This document shows, in pieces, positions 35,816 to 45,486 of a stretch of 64,000 nucleotides of DNA (position 1 is the stretch's first letter; each line of letters opens with the position of its first letter). The notes below the pieces were generated by a model that worked only from the letters and a program-made list of their open reading frames with translations, was not told the origin of the DNA and did no database searches. This DNA comes from Paracoccus homiensis (GTDB lineage Bacteria; Pseudomonadota; Alphaproteobacteria; Rhodobacterales; Rhodobacteraceae), in the NCBI RefSeq assembly GCF_900111675.1, contig NZ_FOHO01000005.1, positions 124,001-188,000 of the forward strand. Direction: 5' to 3'. The position numbers were made by a program, and so were the translations under genes.

Positions 35816-38122
35816 ATGAGAAAACCCACCGGCACCCCAAAGCGCACGGGCCGCAGTCCCGTCGCTGACAAGCGCACGACCGCGCCCAAAAGCACGGCGA
35901 AAACCACCCGGCATCCGCGCCGCGGCAACCGCCCGCCCAAGCGGGGCAATGTCGTCTTTCGCGCGATCGCGGGGACTGTCAGCCTGATCTGGCGGGTCAT
36001 CTGGGGATCGACCTGGCGGCTTGCAATGGTCGTGCTGCTGATCATCGGCGCGGCGACCGGCTATTATTACACCAGCCTGCCCAACCCCGAGGATCTGTTC
36101 GACGCCCGCGCCCGGGGCAGCGTCACCATGCTGGACCGCGAGGGCAAGGTCTTTGCCTGGCGCGGCGAGACGTTCGGCACGGTGACCAGCGACAAGATCT
36201 CGCCGGTGCTGCGCGAGGCGGTGATCGCAACCGAGGACCGTCGTTTCTATGGCCATATGGGCGTCAGCCCGCGCGGCATCGCCAGCGCCATCAAGATCAA
36301 CCTTGCCGAAGGACGCGGCCCGCTTGAAGGGAATGGCGGTTCGACCATCACCCAGCAGGTCGCCAAACTGCTGTGCCTGGGCGAGACCTTCGACCCGATC
36401 CGCTGGAAGAACGAAGCCGAATTCGAGGCGGATTGCCGCGAAACCAGCCTGTGGCGGAAGGTCAAGGAAGTCCCCTTCGCCTTCGCGCTTGAGGCCAAGT
36501 ATTCCAAGGATGACATCCTTAACATCTACATGAACCGGTCCTATCTGGGTGCCGGGGCGCGCGGGTTCGAGGCGGCCAGCCAGCGTTACTTCAACAAGCC
36601 CGCAACCGAGGTGCGCCCCGCCGAGGCCGCGATGCTGGCAGGTCTGCTGAAGGCGCCCAGCTATTTCGCGCCGACCGCCAATCTGGAACGCAGCCAGGGC
36701 CGCGCCGACGTGATTCTGGGCCTGATGCACGACCAAGGCTATCTGACGGATGACGAGGTTGCCCAGGCCCGCGCGAACCCCGCCGTGCTGTCCAAGGCGG
36801 CCTCGGATCGCGCCGGCGGCTATTTCGCCGATTGGGTAATGGAAGCCGGCCCCGGCTTCCTGACCAGCGAAACGACCGAGGACGTGACCATCAAGACGAC
36901 CTTCGATCAGGGGATCCAGCGTGCCGCCGAACGCGCGGTCAAACGGATCTTCGACGAAAAGGTCAGCGAGGGCAGCAAGGCCGAGGTCGCCGTGGTGATC
37001 ATGTCCGCCGACGGCGCCGTCCGGGCCATGATCGGCGGGCGCGACACCACCGTGAACGGCGCCTTCAACCGCGCCATTCAGGCCAAGCGCCAGACCGGAT
37101 CCAGCTTCAAGCCCTTCGTCTATGCCGCCGCGCTGGATGCGGGGTATTCGCCGTCCGATATCGTACAGGACGGCCCGCTGACCATTCGCATTCCGGGCAG
37201 CCGCAACTGGTCGCCCCAGAACTACAGCCGCCGCTTCTATGGCCCGGTGTCGCTGACCGATGCGCTGAAACGGTCGCTGAACACCGCAACGATCCGCCTG
37301 CAAGAGGCCGTGGGTCGTGACGCCGTGCGCCGCGTCGCCCATGATTTCGGGATTGTCAGCAACCTGACGACCAGCCCCTCGCTGGGACTGGGTGCGTCCG
37401 AGGCGACATTGCTGGAACTGACCGGTGCCTATGCGGGCATCCGCAATGGCGGTACCTCGGTCGCGCCCTATGGTCTGGTCGAGCTGAAGATCCGGGGCGA
37501 TGAAGAGCCGCTGATGGGTCAGTTGGGCGGCCTGGGCGAACGCGTCGTCAGCCAACGCGCGGCCGGTCAGCTGATCTACATGATGCAGCAGGTCATCAAT
37601 TCGGGCACCGGCGGCCGCGCCAAGCTGGGCTCTCGCCCCGCCGCGGGCAAGACCGGCACCACCAGCAGCTATCGCGACGCATGGTTCGTGGGCTTTACCG
37701 AACAATATGTCGCGGGCGTCTGGATGGGGTACGACGACAACACGCCGCTGAAGGGTGTCACCGGCGGCGGTCTGCCCGCCGAGATCTGGCAGGCCGTCAT
37801 GACCGAGATCCACGAAGGGCTGCCCGAACTGGCGTTGTCCACCGTATCGCCCGATGGCAGCGGCATCATCATGTCCAGCGGCAGCTCGACCCCGAAAGTG
37901 GTCACGTCCGGATCGGCGGACGACCCGCTGGCCGCGGCACTTGCCGGGGTGATGAACACCGTCGAAAATGAAAATCAGGCCCGTGCCAATGGCGGTCGGG
38001 TCATCACCGCCCCGACCGAGATTGGCGGCGGCGGCGCCCCCCAAACGCCGGGCAGCAGCAATTCGGTCGATTCGGACGATGCGCTCAGCCGTGCGTTGAA
38101 TGGGATCCTGGGCGGCAACTGA
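35816..38122 (+). CDS. Class A penicillin-binding protein (PBP1A family)
   Basis: A bifunctional peptidoglycan synthase of 768 residues. It has a very basic cytoplasmic N-terminus (1-60) and one membrane span (about 66-86). The GT51 glycosyltransferase has the catalytic Glu in ATEDRRFYGHMG (Glu140) and GGSTITQQ. The transpeptidase has SSFK (Ser429, Lys432), SLN (487-489) and KTGTTS (612-617). A Gly/Ser/Asn-rich tail of about 100 residues follows. It polymerises and cross-links peptidoglycan in the periplasm. It stands alone on its strand and is followed by a strong terminator. Confidence 0.95.
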   Translation: MRKPTGTPKRTGRSPVADKRTTAPKSTAKTTRHPRRGNRPPKRGNVVFRAIAGTVSLIWRVIWGSTWRLAMVVLLIIGAATGYYYTSLPNPEDLFDARARGSVTMLDREGKVFAWRGETFGTVTSDKISPVLREAVIATEDRRFYGHMGVSPRGIASAIKINLAEGRGPLEGNGGSTITQQVAKLLCLGETFDPIRWKNEAEFEADCRETSLWRKVKEVPFAFALEAKYSKDDILNIYMNRSYLGAGARGFEAASQRYFNKPATEVRPAEAAMLAGLLKAPSYFAPTANLERSQGRADVILGLMHDQGYLTDDEVAQARANPAVLSKAASDRAGGYFADWVMEAGPGFLTSETTEDVTIKTTFDQGIQRAAERAVKRIFDEKVSEGSKAEVAVVIMSADGAVRAMIGGRDTTVNGAFNRAIQAKRQTGSSFKPFVYAAALDAGYSPSDIVQDGPLTIRIPGSRNWSPQNYSRRFYGPVSLTDALKRSLNTATIRLQEAVGRDAVRRVAHDFGIVSNLTTSPSLGLGASEATLLELTGAYAGIRNGGTSVAPYGLVELKIRGDEEPLMGQLGGLGERVVSQRAAGQLIYMMQQVINSGTGGRAKLGSRPAAGKTGTTSSYRDAWFVGFTEQYVAGVWMGYDDNTPLKGVTGGGLPAEIWQAVMTEIHEGLPELALSTVSPDGSGIIMSSGSSTPKVVTSGSADDPLAAALAGVMNTVENENQARANGGRVITAPTEIGGGGAPQTPGSSNSVDSDDALSRALNGILGGN

Positions 38123-38145
38123 ACGCCCTGATCCCGCAAACTGAC

Positions 38146-38175
38146 AAGGGCGGCCCCGGTCATGGGCCGCCCTTT
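38146..38175 (+). terminator. Terminator after the PBP1A gene
   Basis: A perfect 11-bp stem (aagggcggccc / gggccgccctt) with a seven-base loop and a short T-run, 24 bases past the stop. Confidence 0.8.
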
Positions 38176-38257
38176 CCATGTGAAAGGCCGCGCGCCGGCC
38201 CTTGCCAATCCGTCCCCCATCGCCATGATGCCGGCGAAACAGGGCACTGGAAAATCA

Positions 38258-39154
38258 ATGACATCCAGCATCGCAACCGACAGCCGCGCCAATCTGTTCG
38301 GCAGCCTTTGGATGATTGCCGCCATGGCCGCCTTTGCGGTCGAGGATGCGCTTATCAAGGCCGCCGCCGACACCATGCCGGTGGCTCAGATCCTGATCCT
38401 GTTCGGTCTGGGCGGCGCATTGGTGTTTGCGGCGGTTGCGCGGCTGGACGGACAGCCGCTTTTCGTCCCCGAGGTGTTGTCGCGTCCCATGCGGATCCGC
38501 GTCCTCTTTGAAATCTGTGGCCGCCTGTTCTACGTTCTGGCGATTTCCTTGACGCCACTATCGGCCGCGACCGTGATCCTGCAGGCCACGCCGCTGGTGG
38601 TGGTCGCGGGGGCGGCGCTGGTTTTTGGCGAGAAGGTCGGCTGGCGCCGGTGGGCCGCGATCCTGATCGGGTTGGTCGGCGTGGTCGTGATCGTGCAGCC
38701 CGGCACCGACGGATTTTCGATGCTGTCGATCCTGGCGATCATCGGCATGATCGGCTTTGCGGGCCGCGATCTTGCCAGCCGCGCGGCCCCGGCGCGGATC
38801 AGCACCGCGATCCTTGGCTTTTACGGGTTCCTTGCCGTCATCGTGGCGGGCGCGCTGTTCGCGTTCTGGGAAGGGGCGACCTTCATCCGCCCCAGCGGCC
38901 CGGCAGCCGTTGCGCTGCTGGGCGCCGTGCTGGCGGGGGTCGGCGCCTATGCCTGCCTGATGAAAGCCATGCGCACGGGCCAGGTCTCGGCGGTGACGCC
39001 CTTCCGCTATACCCGCCTGCTGTTCGGGATCGCACTTGGCATCGTGATCTTCGGCGAGGAACTGACCGCGCCGATGCTGGTCGGATCGGTGCTGATCGTG
39101 ATTTCGGGACTGTTCATCATGTGGCGCGGAAAGCAGGTATCCGCGGCACGGTGA
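38258..39154 (+). CDS. EamA/DMT-family transporter
   Basis: A 298-residue inner-membrane protein with ten hydrophobic segments in two EamA repeats, e.g. LTPLSAATVILQATPLVVVAGAALVFGEKVGWRRW in the first half and a second half ending VLIVISGLFIMWR. Such drug/metabolite transporters usually export amino acids or other small molecules; the substrate is not readable from sequence. The ATG at 38258 gives a family-like start; the ribosome binding site is poor, and an ATG about 11 codons upstream is an alternative. Confidence 0.85.
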   Translation: MTSSIATDSRANLFGSLWMIAAMAAFAVEDALIKAAADTMPVAQILILFGLGGALVFAAVARLDGQPLFVPEVLSRPMRIRVLFEICGRLFYVLAISLTPLSAATVILQATPLVVVAGAALVFGEKVGWRRWAAILIGLVGVVVIVQPGTDGFSMLSILAIIGMIGFAGRDLASRAAPARISTAILGFYGFLAVIVAGALFAFWEGATFIRPSGPAAVALLGAVLAGVGAYACLMKAMRTGQVSAVTPFRYTRLLFGIALGIVIFGEELTAPMLVGSVLIVISGLFIMWRGKQVSAAR

Positions 39155-39159
39155 CCGAG

Positions 39160-39762
39160 TCAGCCCGCGCCGCGCAGATCGGCGGTCAACACGGCGATGT
39201 CACCCTTGCGGGCGGCCAGCATGGCGGCGATTTCGGCCCGTTCAGTGGCCAGCATGTTCACGCCTTCGATAATCAGGTTGAAGAAGGCGGGCTTGCCGGA
39301 TTTGTCCGAGACATGCCACTCGACCTCCATCGGGGCACGACCGTTCAGATAGGCGACCGACGTGACGGAATAAAAGCTTTTCAACGGCTTCGCGCCCTGA
39401 ACCTCGATCTTGCCGCCGACGAATTCGCGGAACCGCTTGCCGTATTTGCGGCCGATGAAACCTTGGAACGCCTGTTTGTAGGCGGCGAATTCGGCGCCGC
39501 TGATCTGGCGTGCCTTCGGCCCCAGAACCGAGCGCGCGATGATATCGACATCGGCATAGCGGGCAAAGATCGCTTCGAACTGGCTATACATCTGGGCGGG
39601 CGACACGCCGGAATTGATGACCGCATAGACATCCGTCACCGCCGCCTGGATCAGGGTCGAGGCCCCGTCCGCCGTCATCGCGCGGGCCGGGCGGGCGCCG
39701 ATCAGCGCGGCCATCCCCGCCCCCGCCATCAAGGCCAGCGTGGCGCGGCGGTCATTCCGCAT
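39160..39762 (-). CDS. mlaC: MlaC/Ttg2D-type phospholipid-binding periplasmic protein
   Basis: MlaC shuttles phospholipid between the outer-membrane MlaA complex and the inner-membrane MlaFEDB transporter. The 200-residue protein has a signal sequence with a twin-arginine-like start (NDRRATLALM, cleavage near ARA). The MlaC fold follows, with ARSVLGPKARQISGAEFAAYKQAFQ and FFNLIIEGVNMLATERAEI. The chosen ATG (39762) lies inside the mlaA end with an 11-base overlap, so translation is probably coupled. Genes for the inner-membrane ABC components are not nearby. Confidence 0.87.
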   Translation of the reverse strand: MRNDRRATLALMAGAGMAALIGARPARAMTADGASTLIQAAVTDVYAVINSGVSPAQMYSQFEAIFARYADVDIIARSVLGPKARQISGAEFAAYKQAFQGFIGRKYGKRFREFVGGKIEVQGAKPLKSFYSVTSVAYLNGRAPMEVEWHVSDKSGKPAFFNLIIEGVNMLATERAEIAAMLAARKGDIAVLTADLRGAG

Positions 39763-40546
39763 AGGGATCGATGATGCCGTCACCTGCGGCGCTGTCCTCA
39801 TATGGGTCAAAATCCGTCCCTTCCTCTCCGACATCGTGGCGGCGATGCATCAGATAGATCAGCCGCGACTGGGCGTAGCTATCAGCGCTGTCACGCAGCA
39901 CAGAGTCAACCGTGTCACCAAAACGTGCGCGATCCCCGACCTTGGCCCCGGCGCGCAAGGCATAGGCCCCGGCCCAGCCCGCAGGCGTCAGCACATAGGA
40001 CAGCGGATCTGCCACCAGATCCAGCACCTTGCCCGAAGCGTCGCGCTGCGTTGACGGGCCCAGAACCGGCAGTTCCAGATAGGCCCCCTCGGGGACGCCC
40101 CAACGGGCCAGCGTCGCGCCAAAATCGGTATCGACCTCGGTCAGGCCCATCTGCGATCCCGCCGGGTCGAACAGCCCGGCGATACCGATGGTGCTGTTGA
40201 CCAGAAACCGCGCCGTGTTCTGGGCCGCGGCAACCGGACGGCCCTGCAGCACATGGTTCACGACCTTGTTGGGCAGCGACAGGTTGGACCCGGCATTGAT
40301 GACAAGATCCATCGCCCCCGGACCTTCGGACGGCGCGCCGTCATCGTCGCCGCCAACCAGGTTCGACACGGGCGAGATGACCTTGCGGTCCACATCCTTG
40401 TTGAACTGATGCGTGCGGCGGTTCTCGGCCTCGTAGGGGTCGTTCATGGTGATGCCGTCGCGGATCTGCGGGTCCGACGCACATCCCGCCGCCAACAGCA
40501 CCAGACCAAAACCTGCACCCAGACCCGAGAAAATCTTGACACTCAC
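39752..40546 (-). CDS. mlaA: MlaA family outer-membrane lipoprotein
   Basis: MlaA (VacJ) removes phospholipids from the outer leaflet of the outer membrane. The 264-residue protein has a lipoprotein signal with lipobox LAAGC, then the family core: NDPYEAENRRTHQFN, VSNLVGG, VNSTIGIAGLFDPA, DTDFGATLARWGVPEGAYLELPVLGPS and RDSADSYAQSRLIYL. The GTG at 40546 is chosen because it places the signal sequence at the N-terminus; an upstream TTG extension would not. It forms a two-gene unit with mlaC. Confidence 0.93.
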   Translation of the reverse strand: MSVKIFSGLGAGFGLVLLAAGCASDPQIRDGITMNDPYEAENRRTHQFNKDVDRKVISPVSNLVGGDDDGAPSEGPGAMDLVINAGSNLSLPNKVVNHVLQGRPVAAAQNTARFLVNSTIGIAGLFDPAGSQMGLTEVDTDFGATLARWGVPEGAYLELPVLGPSTQRDASGKVLDLVADPLSYVLTPAGWAGAYALRAGAKVGDRARFGDTVDSVLRDSADSYAQSRLIYLMHRRHDVGEEGTDFDPYEDSAAGDGIIDPYAE

Positions 40547-40708
40547 AGGAATTTCTAACCTTTTCCCGATAGATTGGTGACGGTCGCCCCGGCTTGGCAA
40601 CGCTTGGCCCTGCAATAGCGGTCAAGCCTGCCTGGGACAAGTCGGGCTGGTATGGGGGCGGCGGGTTTTGGTAACGAGGGCAAGTGTGATGACAGGATTG
40701 GACAGGAC

Positions 40709-42460
40709 ATGAGCAGGGCCGGACTTCCCCATGACGGACGAAAGGAACTGCGCAGCGCCCGGATGAGCGGGCTGCCCCTGTTCCTGGCGGTGGCGCTGTT
40801 TTCGGCGGTGGTGAACCTTCTGATGCTGACAGGGCCACTGTTCATGCTGCAGGTTTATGACCGCGTGCTGGCCTCGCGGTCGGTCGAAACGCTGACCGCG
40901 CTGTTTGCGCTGGTCGTGTTCCTGTTCCTGCTGATGGGCGTGGTCGATCTGGTGCGCAACCGCGTCACCCAGCGGATCGCCGCCCGGTTTCAGGAACAGA
41001 TGGAAGGACGGGTTTTCACCGCCGCGCTGCGCGAAGGCGCGGTGTCGGGCAACGAATCCGCCGCAACCGCCAGCGGGCTGCGCGATTTGGACGCGGTTCA
41101 GCGGTTCATGGGCTCGCCCGTGCTGCTGGCGATGTTCGACCTGCCCTGGGCGCCCCTGTTTCTGGCGGCTGTCTATATCTTTCACCCGCTGCTGGGCGTC
41201 GTCGCCACGATCGGCGGGTTGATCCTTGTATGCTCGACCATCGTGAACCGGATCCTGACCAAGACGCCCCTGCAAAGCGCGGCCTCGGCCTCGGCGCAGG
41301 CACAGCGCATGGCGGATCTGTATCGCGACGAGGGCGAGGTGATCAGCGCGCTGGGGATGCGCGGGGCGACCTATGCACGCTGGCGACGGGCCCGGAACGA
41401 GGCGCAGGAACAGACCGTCAAGGGTGCCGACGTGTCGTCGGGCTTTACCGTGTTCTCGCGCAGCTTCCGCCTTTTCCTGCAATCCGCGATGCTGGCCGCC
41501 GGCGCGTTTCTGGTCCTGCGCCAAGAGGTGACGCCGGGCGCGATGATCGCAAGTTCGATCATGATGGGCCGCGCGCTTGCGCCGGTCGAACAGCTTGTCG
41601 GCGGCTGGGCGGCGGTTCAGGCGGCGCAGGACGGCTGGCACCGGCTGTCGGTCCTGCTGACGCGGCAACCACCCGAAAGCGACCCGATCGCCCTGCCCCG
41701 CCCCAAGGCCGATATCGATGTCCGACAGCTTAGCGTGGTGCCCCCCGGCCAGACCCAGCCCATCGTGCGCGGGGTCAGCTTTGCGCTGTCGCCGGGACAG
41801 GCGATGGGCGTGATCGGCCCTTCGGGCGCGGGCAAATCCACGCTGGCGCGCGCGCTGATCGGTGCATGGCCGGTCGCCGCAGGCTCGGTCCGGCTGGGTG
41901 GCGCGACGCTGGATCAGTACGGGCCGGACATTCTGGGCAATCTGATCGGCTACCTGCCGCAACAGGTCACGCTGTTCGACGGCACCATCGCCGAAAACAT
42001 CGCCCGCCTGTCGCCCGAACCCGACCCCGAGCGTGTGGTCAGGGCCGCACAGGCCGCCGCGGCCCATCAGATGATCCTTGATCTGCCACAAGGCTATGAC
42101 ACCCGCATCAGCCAGACACAGGGTCGCCTGTCAGGCGGGCAGATCCAGCGCATCGGCCTTGCCCGCGCCCTGTATCCCGATCCGGTCCTGCTGGTTCTGG
42201 ACGAACCGAATTCGAACCTGGACAATCAGGGCTCCGAGGCGCTGAACCAGGCGATCCGGCGGATCAAGGCGCAGGGCGGCGCGGTCATCATCATGGCCCA
42301 CCGCCCCGCCGCGATCAACGAATGCGAGATGCTGTTGGTCATGGAACAGGGCGTGCGCCGGGCCTTTGGTCCGCGCGATGAAGTGTTGAAGGAAATGGTC
42401 CAGAACTCGGCGCAGATCAAGAAGGCGCAAGAGACCGGCCGCAGCGGAGGCGTGACATGA
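40709..42460 (+). CDS. Type I secretion ABC permease/ATPase (PrtD family)
   Basis: A fused membrane-ATPase half-transporter of 583 residues. Six hydrophobic segments span about 20-300, then the nucleotide-binding domain with Walker A GPSGAGKS (370-377), signature LSGGQ (474-478) and Walker B VLLVLDEP (493-500). There is no N-terminal C39-like domain, as in PrtD/AprD transporters. It would energise one-step export of a C-terminally signalled protein together with the HlyD adaptor encoded next (ATGA overlap). An earlier ATG at 40652 is possible. No TolC gene or obvious RTX substrate lies nearby. Confidence 0.92.
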   Translation: MSRAGLPHDGRKELRSARMSGLPLFLAVALFSAVVNLLMLTGPLFMLQVYDRVLASRSVETLTALFALVVFLFLLMGVVDLVRNRVTQRIAARFQEQMEGRVFTAALREGAVSGNESAATASGLRDLDAVQRFMGSPVLLAMFDLPWAPLFLAAVYIFHPLLGVVATIGGLILVCSTIVNRILTKTPLQSAASASAQAQRMADLYRDEGEVISALGMRGATYARWRRARNEAQEQTVKGADVSSGFTVFSRSFRLFLQSAMLAAGAFLVLRQEVTPGAMIASSIMMGRALAPVEQLVGGWAAVQAAQDGWHRLSVLLTRQPPESDPIALPRPKADIDVRQLSVVPPGQTQPIVRGVSFALSPGQAMGVIGPSGAGKSTLARALIGAWPVAAGSVRLGGATLDQYGPDILGNLIGYLPQQVTLFDGTIAENIARLSPEPDPERVVRAAQAAAAHQMILDLPQGYDTRISQTQGRLSGGQIQRIGLARALYPDPVLLVLDEPNSNLDNQGSEALNQAIRRIKAQGGAVIIMAHRPAAINECEMLLVMEQGVRRAFGPRDEVLKEMVQNSAQIKKAQETGRSGGVT

Positions 42461-44064
42461 GCCAGGACGACAGCCGCCCCGACACGCCGTCAGATCAGAC
42501 AGCGCAGGGCACCGACGACAAGAAAGCCCAGGCCCATCAACGCCCCGCCACGCGTGGCACGCCGAACCCCGCGCCGGGACCGGGCGAAAGCATGCCGTGG
42601 CCCAGTGCCGCGCAGGGCCCCGCCCGGCCGGCACCCGGCCCGCAAAAACCTGCGAGTGTGCCTGCCAAGCCTGCCGCCACTTCGGTCGCGCAGGATCGCC
42701 GCGCCGCACAGCCCCCCGCGATTCCGCCGGCGTCGCCACCTCCGCCGCCGAAACCGCCCGCGCCCCCCGATCCGAAGCGCTGGTCGGTCCGCAAGCCCAT
42801 AATTGTCGGCATTCTGGCGATGGTGGCCCTGTTCGGCGGTTTCGGCGTCTGGGCCGTCCAAAGCCGCATCGCCGGGGCCGTCGTCGCCACCGGTCAGGTC
42901 GAAGTCGAACAACAGCGTCAGGTCGTCCAGCATCCCGATGGCGGCGTGGTCGAGGAAATCCTGGTCCGCGAAGGCCAGCAGGTCGATGGCGGCGATGTTC
43001 TGGTCCGGTTGGACGGCACCCTGCTGCGCACCGAACTGGCCATCGTCGAAGGCCAGTATTTCGAGATCCTCGCCCGCCGCGGCCGATTGGAGGCCGAGCG
43101 TGGCGACACATCCGAGGCCAGCTTTCCACAGGAACTGCTGGAGGCCGCGCAGGGCGACGACAAGCTGACCGGCCTGATCGAGGGGCAGCGCAGCCTGTTC
43201 GTGGCACGTCGCGACACGCTGACCCAGTCGCTTGAACAATTGCAGAAGCAATCCGAACAGGTCAGCGCCCAGATCGTCGGCATCGACGCACAGCTGCGCG
43301 CATTAGAGGCGCAGCGCGGGCTGATCCAGGAAGAACTGGAAGATCAGCAATCGCTGCTGGCACGCGGGCTTGCGCAGGCGCCGCGGGTTCTGGCCCTGCA
43401 ACGCGAAGCCGCCAGCATCGATGGACAGATCGGCGAATTGCAGGCCAGTCGCGCGGCGTCCGAAACCCGTCAGACCGAAATCGACGTGGAACGGCTGCGC
43501 CTGACCGCCGAGCGTCGCGAAGAGGCCGAAACCCAGCTGCGCGATCTGGGCTATCGCGAACTGGAACTGGCCGAGCGTCGGCGCAGCCTGACTGAACAGA
43601 TCAACCGCCTGGACATTCGCGCCCCTGTCGGTGGCGTGGTCTATGATCTGCAGGTGACGACGCCACGTTCGGTCATTCGTCCGGCCGACCCGTTGCTGTA
43701 TATCATCCCGCAGGACCGGCCGCTGGTCATCGGCGCACGGATCGCCACGATCAATGTCGATGAGGTTCAGATCGGCCAGCCCGTCGTGCTACGCTTTTCG
43801 GCCTTTTCCTCGCGGACGACACCGGAGATCGACGGCCAGATCTCTCGCGTGTCGGCCGATGCGCTGACCGATGAACAGACCGGCGCGACCTATTACCGGT
43901 CCGAGGTCGTGATCCCCGCCGAACAGCTTGAAAAGCTGGGCGATCTGGCGCTGGTTCCGGGGATGCCGGTCGAGGTTTATATCCAGACCGGCGAACGCAG
44001 CCCGATGACCTATCTGCTGAAACCCATGGCCGATTACTTCAATCGCGCCTTCCGCGAGAACTGA
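42457..44064 (+). CDS. HlyD-family type I secretion periplasmic adaptor with Pro-rich N-terminal extension
   Basis: A 535-residue membrane fusion protein. Residues 1-108 form an unusual cytoplasmic extension rich in Pro, Ala and Gln. A membrane span follows (about 114-134), then the HlyD core: lipoyl half-motif, long coiled-coil hairpin (about 210-385; EQLQKQSEQVSAQIVGIDAQL), lipoyl return (LDIRAPVGGVVYDLQVTTP) and a C-terminal domain with VEVYIQTGERSPMTYLLKP typical of PrtE/HlyD. It bridges the ABC protein to a TolC-like channel. It is coupled to the transporter gene by ATGA and followed by a strong hairpin. Confidence 0.92.
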   Translation: MSQDDSRPDTPSDQTAQGTDDKKAQAHQRPATRGTPNPAPGPGESMPWPSAAQGPARPAPGPQKPASVPAKPAATSVAQDRRAAQPPAIPPASPPPPPKPPAPPDPKRWSVRKPIIVGILAMVALFGGFGVWAVQSRIAGAVVATGQVEVEQQRQVVQHPDGGVVEEILVREGQQVDGGDVLVRLDGTLLRTELAIVEGQYFEILARRGRLEAERGDTSEASFPQELLEAAQGDDKLTGLIEGQRSLFVARRDTLTQSLEQLQKQSEQVSAQIVGIDAQLRALEAQRGLIQEELEDQQSLLARGLAQAPRVLALQREAASIDGQIGELQASRAASETRQTEIDVERLRLTAERREEAETQLRDLGYRELELAERRRSLTEQINRLDIRAPVGGVVYDLQVTTPRSVIRPADPLLYIIPQDRPLVIGARIATINVDEVQIGQPVVLRFSAFSSRTTPEIDGQISRVSADALTDEQTGATYYRSEVVIPAEQLEKLGDLALVPGMPVEVYIQTGERSPMTYLLKPMADYFNRAFREN

Positions 44065-44071
44065 GAACAGC

Positions 44072-44102
44072 CCCTGACCTTGCAGAAATTGCAAGGTCAG
44101 GG
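44072..44102 (+). terminator. 13-bp hairpin after the HlyD gene
   Basis: A perfect inverted repeat (ccctgaccttgca / tgcaaggtcaggg) with loop gaaat, starting seven bases after the stop. There is no T-run. It probably ends or stabilises the secretion-operon transcript. Confidence 0.7.
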
Positions 44103-44170
44103 ACCGGACAGCCTTGCCATTCTGAACCTTCCGCTTCACCTTCCTGCCGCAAGGCAATGAGGAGGATTTC

Positions 44171-45481
44171 ATGCTGCGAGCCCTTTCCCGGCCCGCCACC
44201 CGCCTGATGGAGCGGTGGCTGCCCGACGCGTTCATCTTTGTCATCGTCCTGACGCTGGTGGCGGCCATTGCCGCGATGGCGACGCAGGGCACCTCGCCGG
44301 TTCAGCTGGTGCAACTGTGGGGCGACGGCTTCTGGTCGCTGCTGCAATTCGCGATGCAGATGCTGCTGGTCCTTGTCACCGGGTTCATCCTGGCAAGCTC
44401 GCCCCCGGTGCGGCGGGCGCTGGCCCGGATCGCGGGACTTGCGACCTCGCGCGGGGGCGCGATCCTTCTGGTCAGCGTGGTGTCGCTGGCCGCGAGCTGG
44501 ATCAACTGGGGGTTCGGGCTGGTGGTCGGCGCGATCTTTGCCAAGGAGGTCGCGCGCCAGATTCGCGTCGATTACCGCCTGCTGATCGCCACCGCCTATT
44601 CGGGCTTCGTGATCTGGCATGGCGGGCTTTCGGGATCGATTCCGCTGACCATCGCCACCGAGGGGCATTTCACCGCCGACCAGATCGGGGTGATCGATAC
44701 CGGCCAGACGATCTTTTCGACCTGGAACCTGATGATCGTCGCCGCGGTGCTGATCGTGGTGCCGCTGGTCAACCGCCTGATGCTGCCATTGGAACATGAG
44801 CAGGTGATCGTCGATCCCGACAAGCTGGGCAACGACACGCAGCCGCAGCCGATCTACAATCCGACCCCGGCGCAACGGCTGGAAAACAGTCCGATCCTGA
44901 TGTGGGCCATCGGCCTGCCCGGCCTGGTCTGGCTGGGCCTGTATTTCGCCCAGGGCGGCGGGATCAACCTGAATGTGGTGAATTTCCTGTTCCTGTTCCT
45001 GGGCATCCTGTGTCACGGCACCGCCCGCAGCCTGCTGGGCGCACTGGATGAGGCGGTCCGTGGTGGCGCGGGTATCGTGATCCAGTTTCCCTTCTATGCC
45101 GGGATCATGGCGATCATGACCGGCAGCGGCCTTGCAGCAAGCATGTCGGAATGGTTCGTGTCGATCTCGACCGCCGACACGCTGCCGTTCTGGAGCTTTA
45201 TCAGCGCCGGGATCGTCAATATCTTTGTGCCCTCGGGCGGTGGTCAATGGGCGGTTCAGGCCCCGGTCATGCTGCCCGCGGCCGAAGCGATCGGTGCGGA
45301 TATCCCGCGTGTCGTGATGGGCGTGGCCTGGGGCGATGCCTGGACCAACCTGCTACAGCCGTTCTGGGCCCTGCCGATGCTGGGCATCGCCGGTCTGAAG
45401 CCGCGCGACATCATGGGGTTCTGCGTGGTGCAGCTGCTGTTCACGGGCGTCTTGATCGGCGGGATGCTATATCTGCTTTAG
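44171..45481 (+). CDS. atoE: Short-chain fatty acid transporter AtoE
   Basis: A 436-residue inner-membrane protein with about ten hydrophobic segments. It matches the AtoE family throughout: WLPDAFIFVIVLTLVAAI at the start, ASWINWGFGLVVGAIFAKEVAR, YSGFVIWHGGLSGSIPL and FVPSGGGQWAVQAPVMLPAA. AtoE imports butyrate and similar acids. With phaA/phaB and mcd in the window, it would feed acyl-CoA metabolism. AGGAGG lies seven bases before the ATG. A dispersed repeat follows the gene. Confidence 0.9.
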   Translation: MLRALSRPATRLMERWLPDAFIFVIVLTLVAAIAAMATQGTSPVQLVQLWGDGFWSLLQFAMQMLLVLVTGFILASSPPVRRALARIAGLATSRGGAILLVSVVSLAASWINWGFGLVVGAIFAKEVARQIRVDYRLLIATAYSGFVIWHGGLSGSIPLTIATEGHFTADQIGVIDTGQTIFSTWNLMIVAAVLIVVPLVNRLMLPLEHEQVIVDPDKLGNDTQPQPIYNPTPAQRLENSPILMWAIGLPGLVWLGLYFAQGGGINLNVVNFLFLFLGILCHGTARSLLGALDEAVRGGAGIVIQFPFYAGIMAIMTGSGLAASMSEWFVSISTADTLPFWSFISAGIVNIFVPSGGGQWAVQAPVMLPAAEAIGADIPRVVMGVAWGDAWTNLLQPFWALPMLGIAGLKPRDIMGFCVVQLLFTGVLIGGMLYLL

Positions 45482-45486
45482 CAAAG

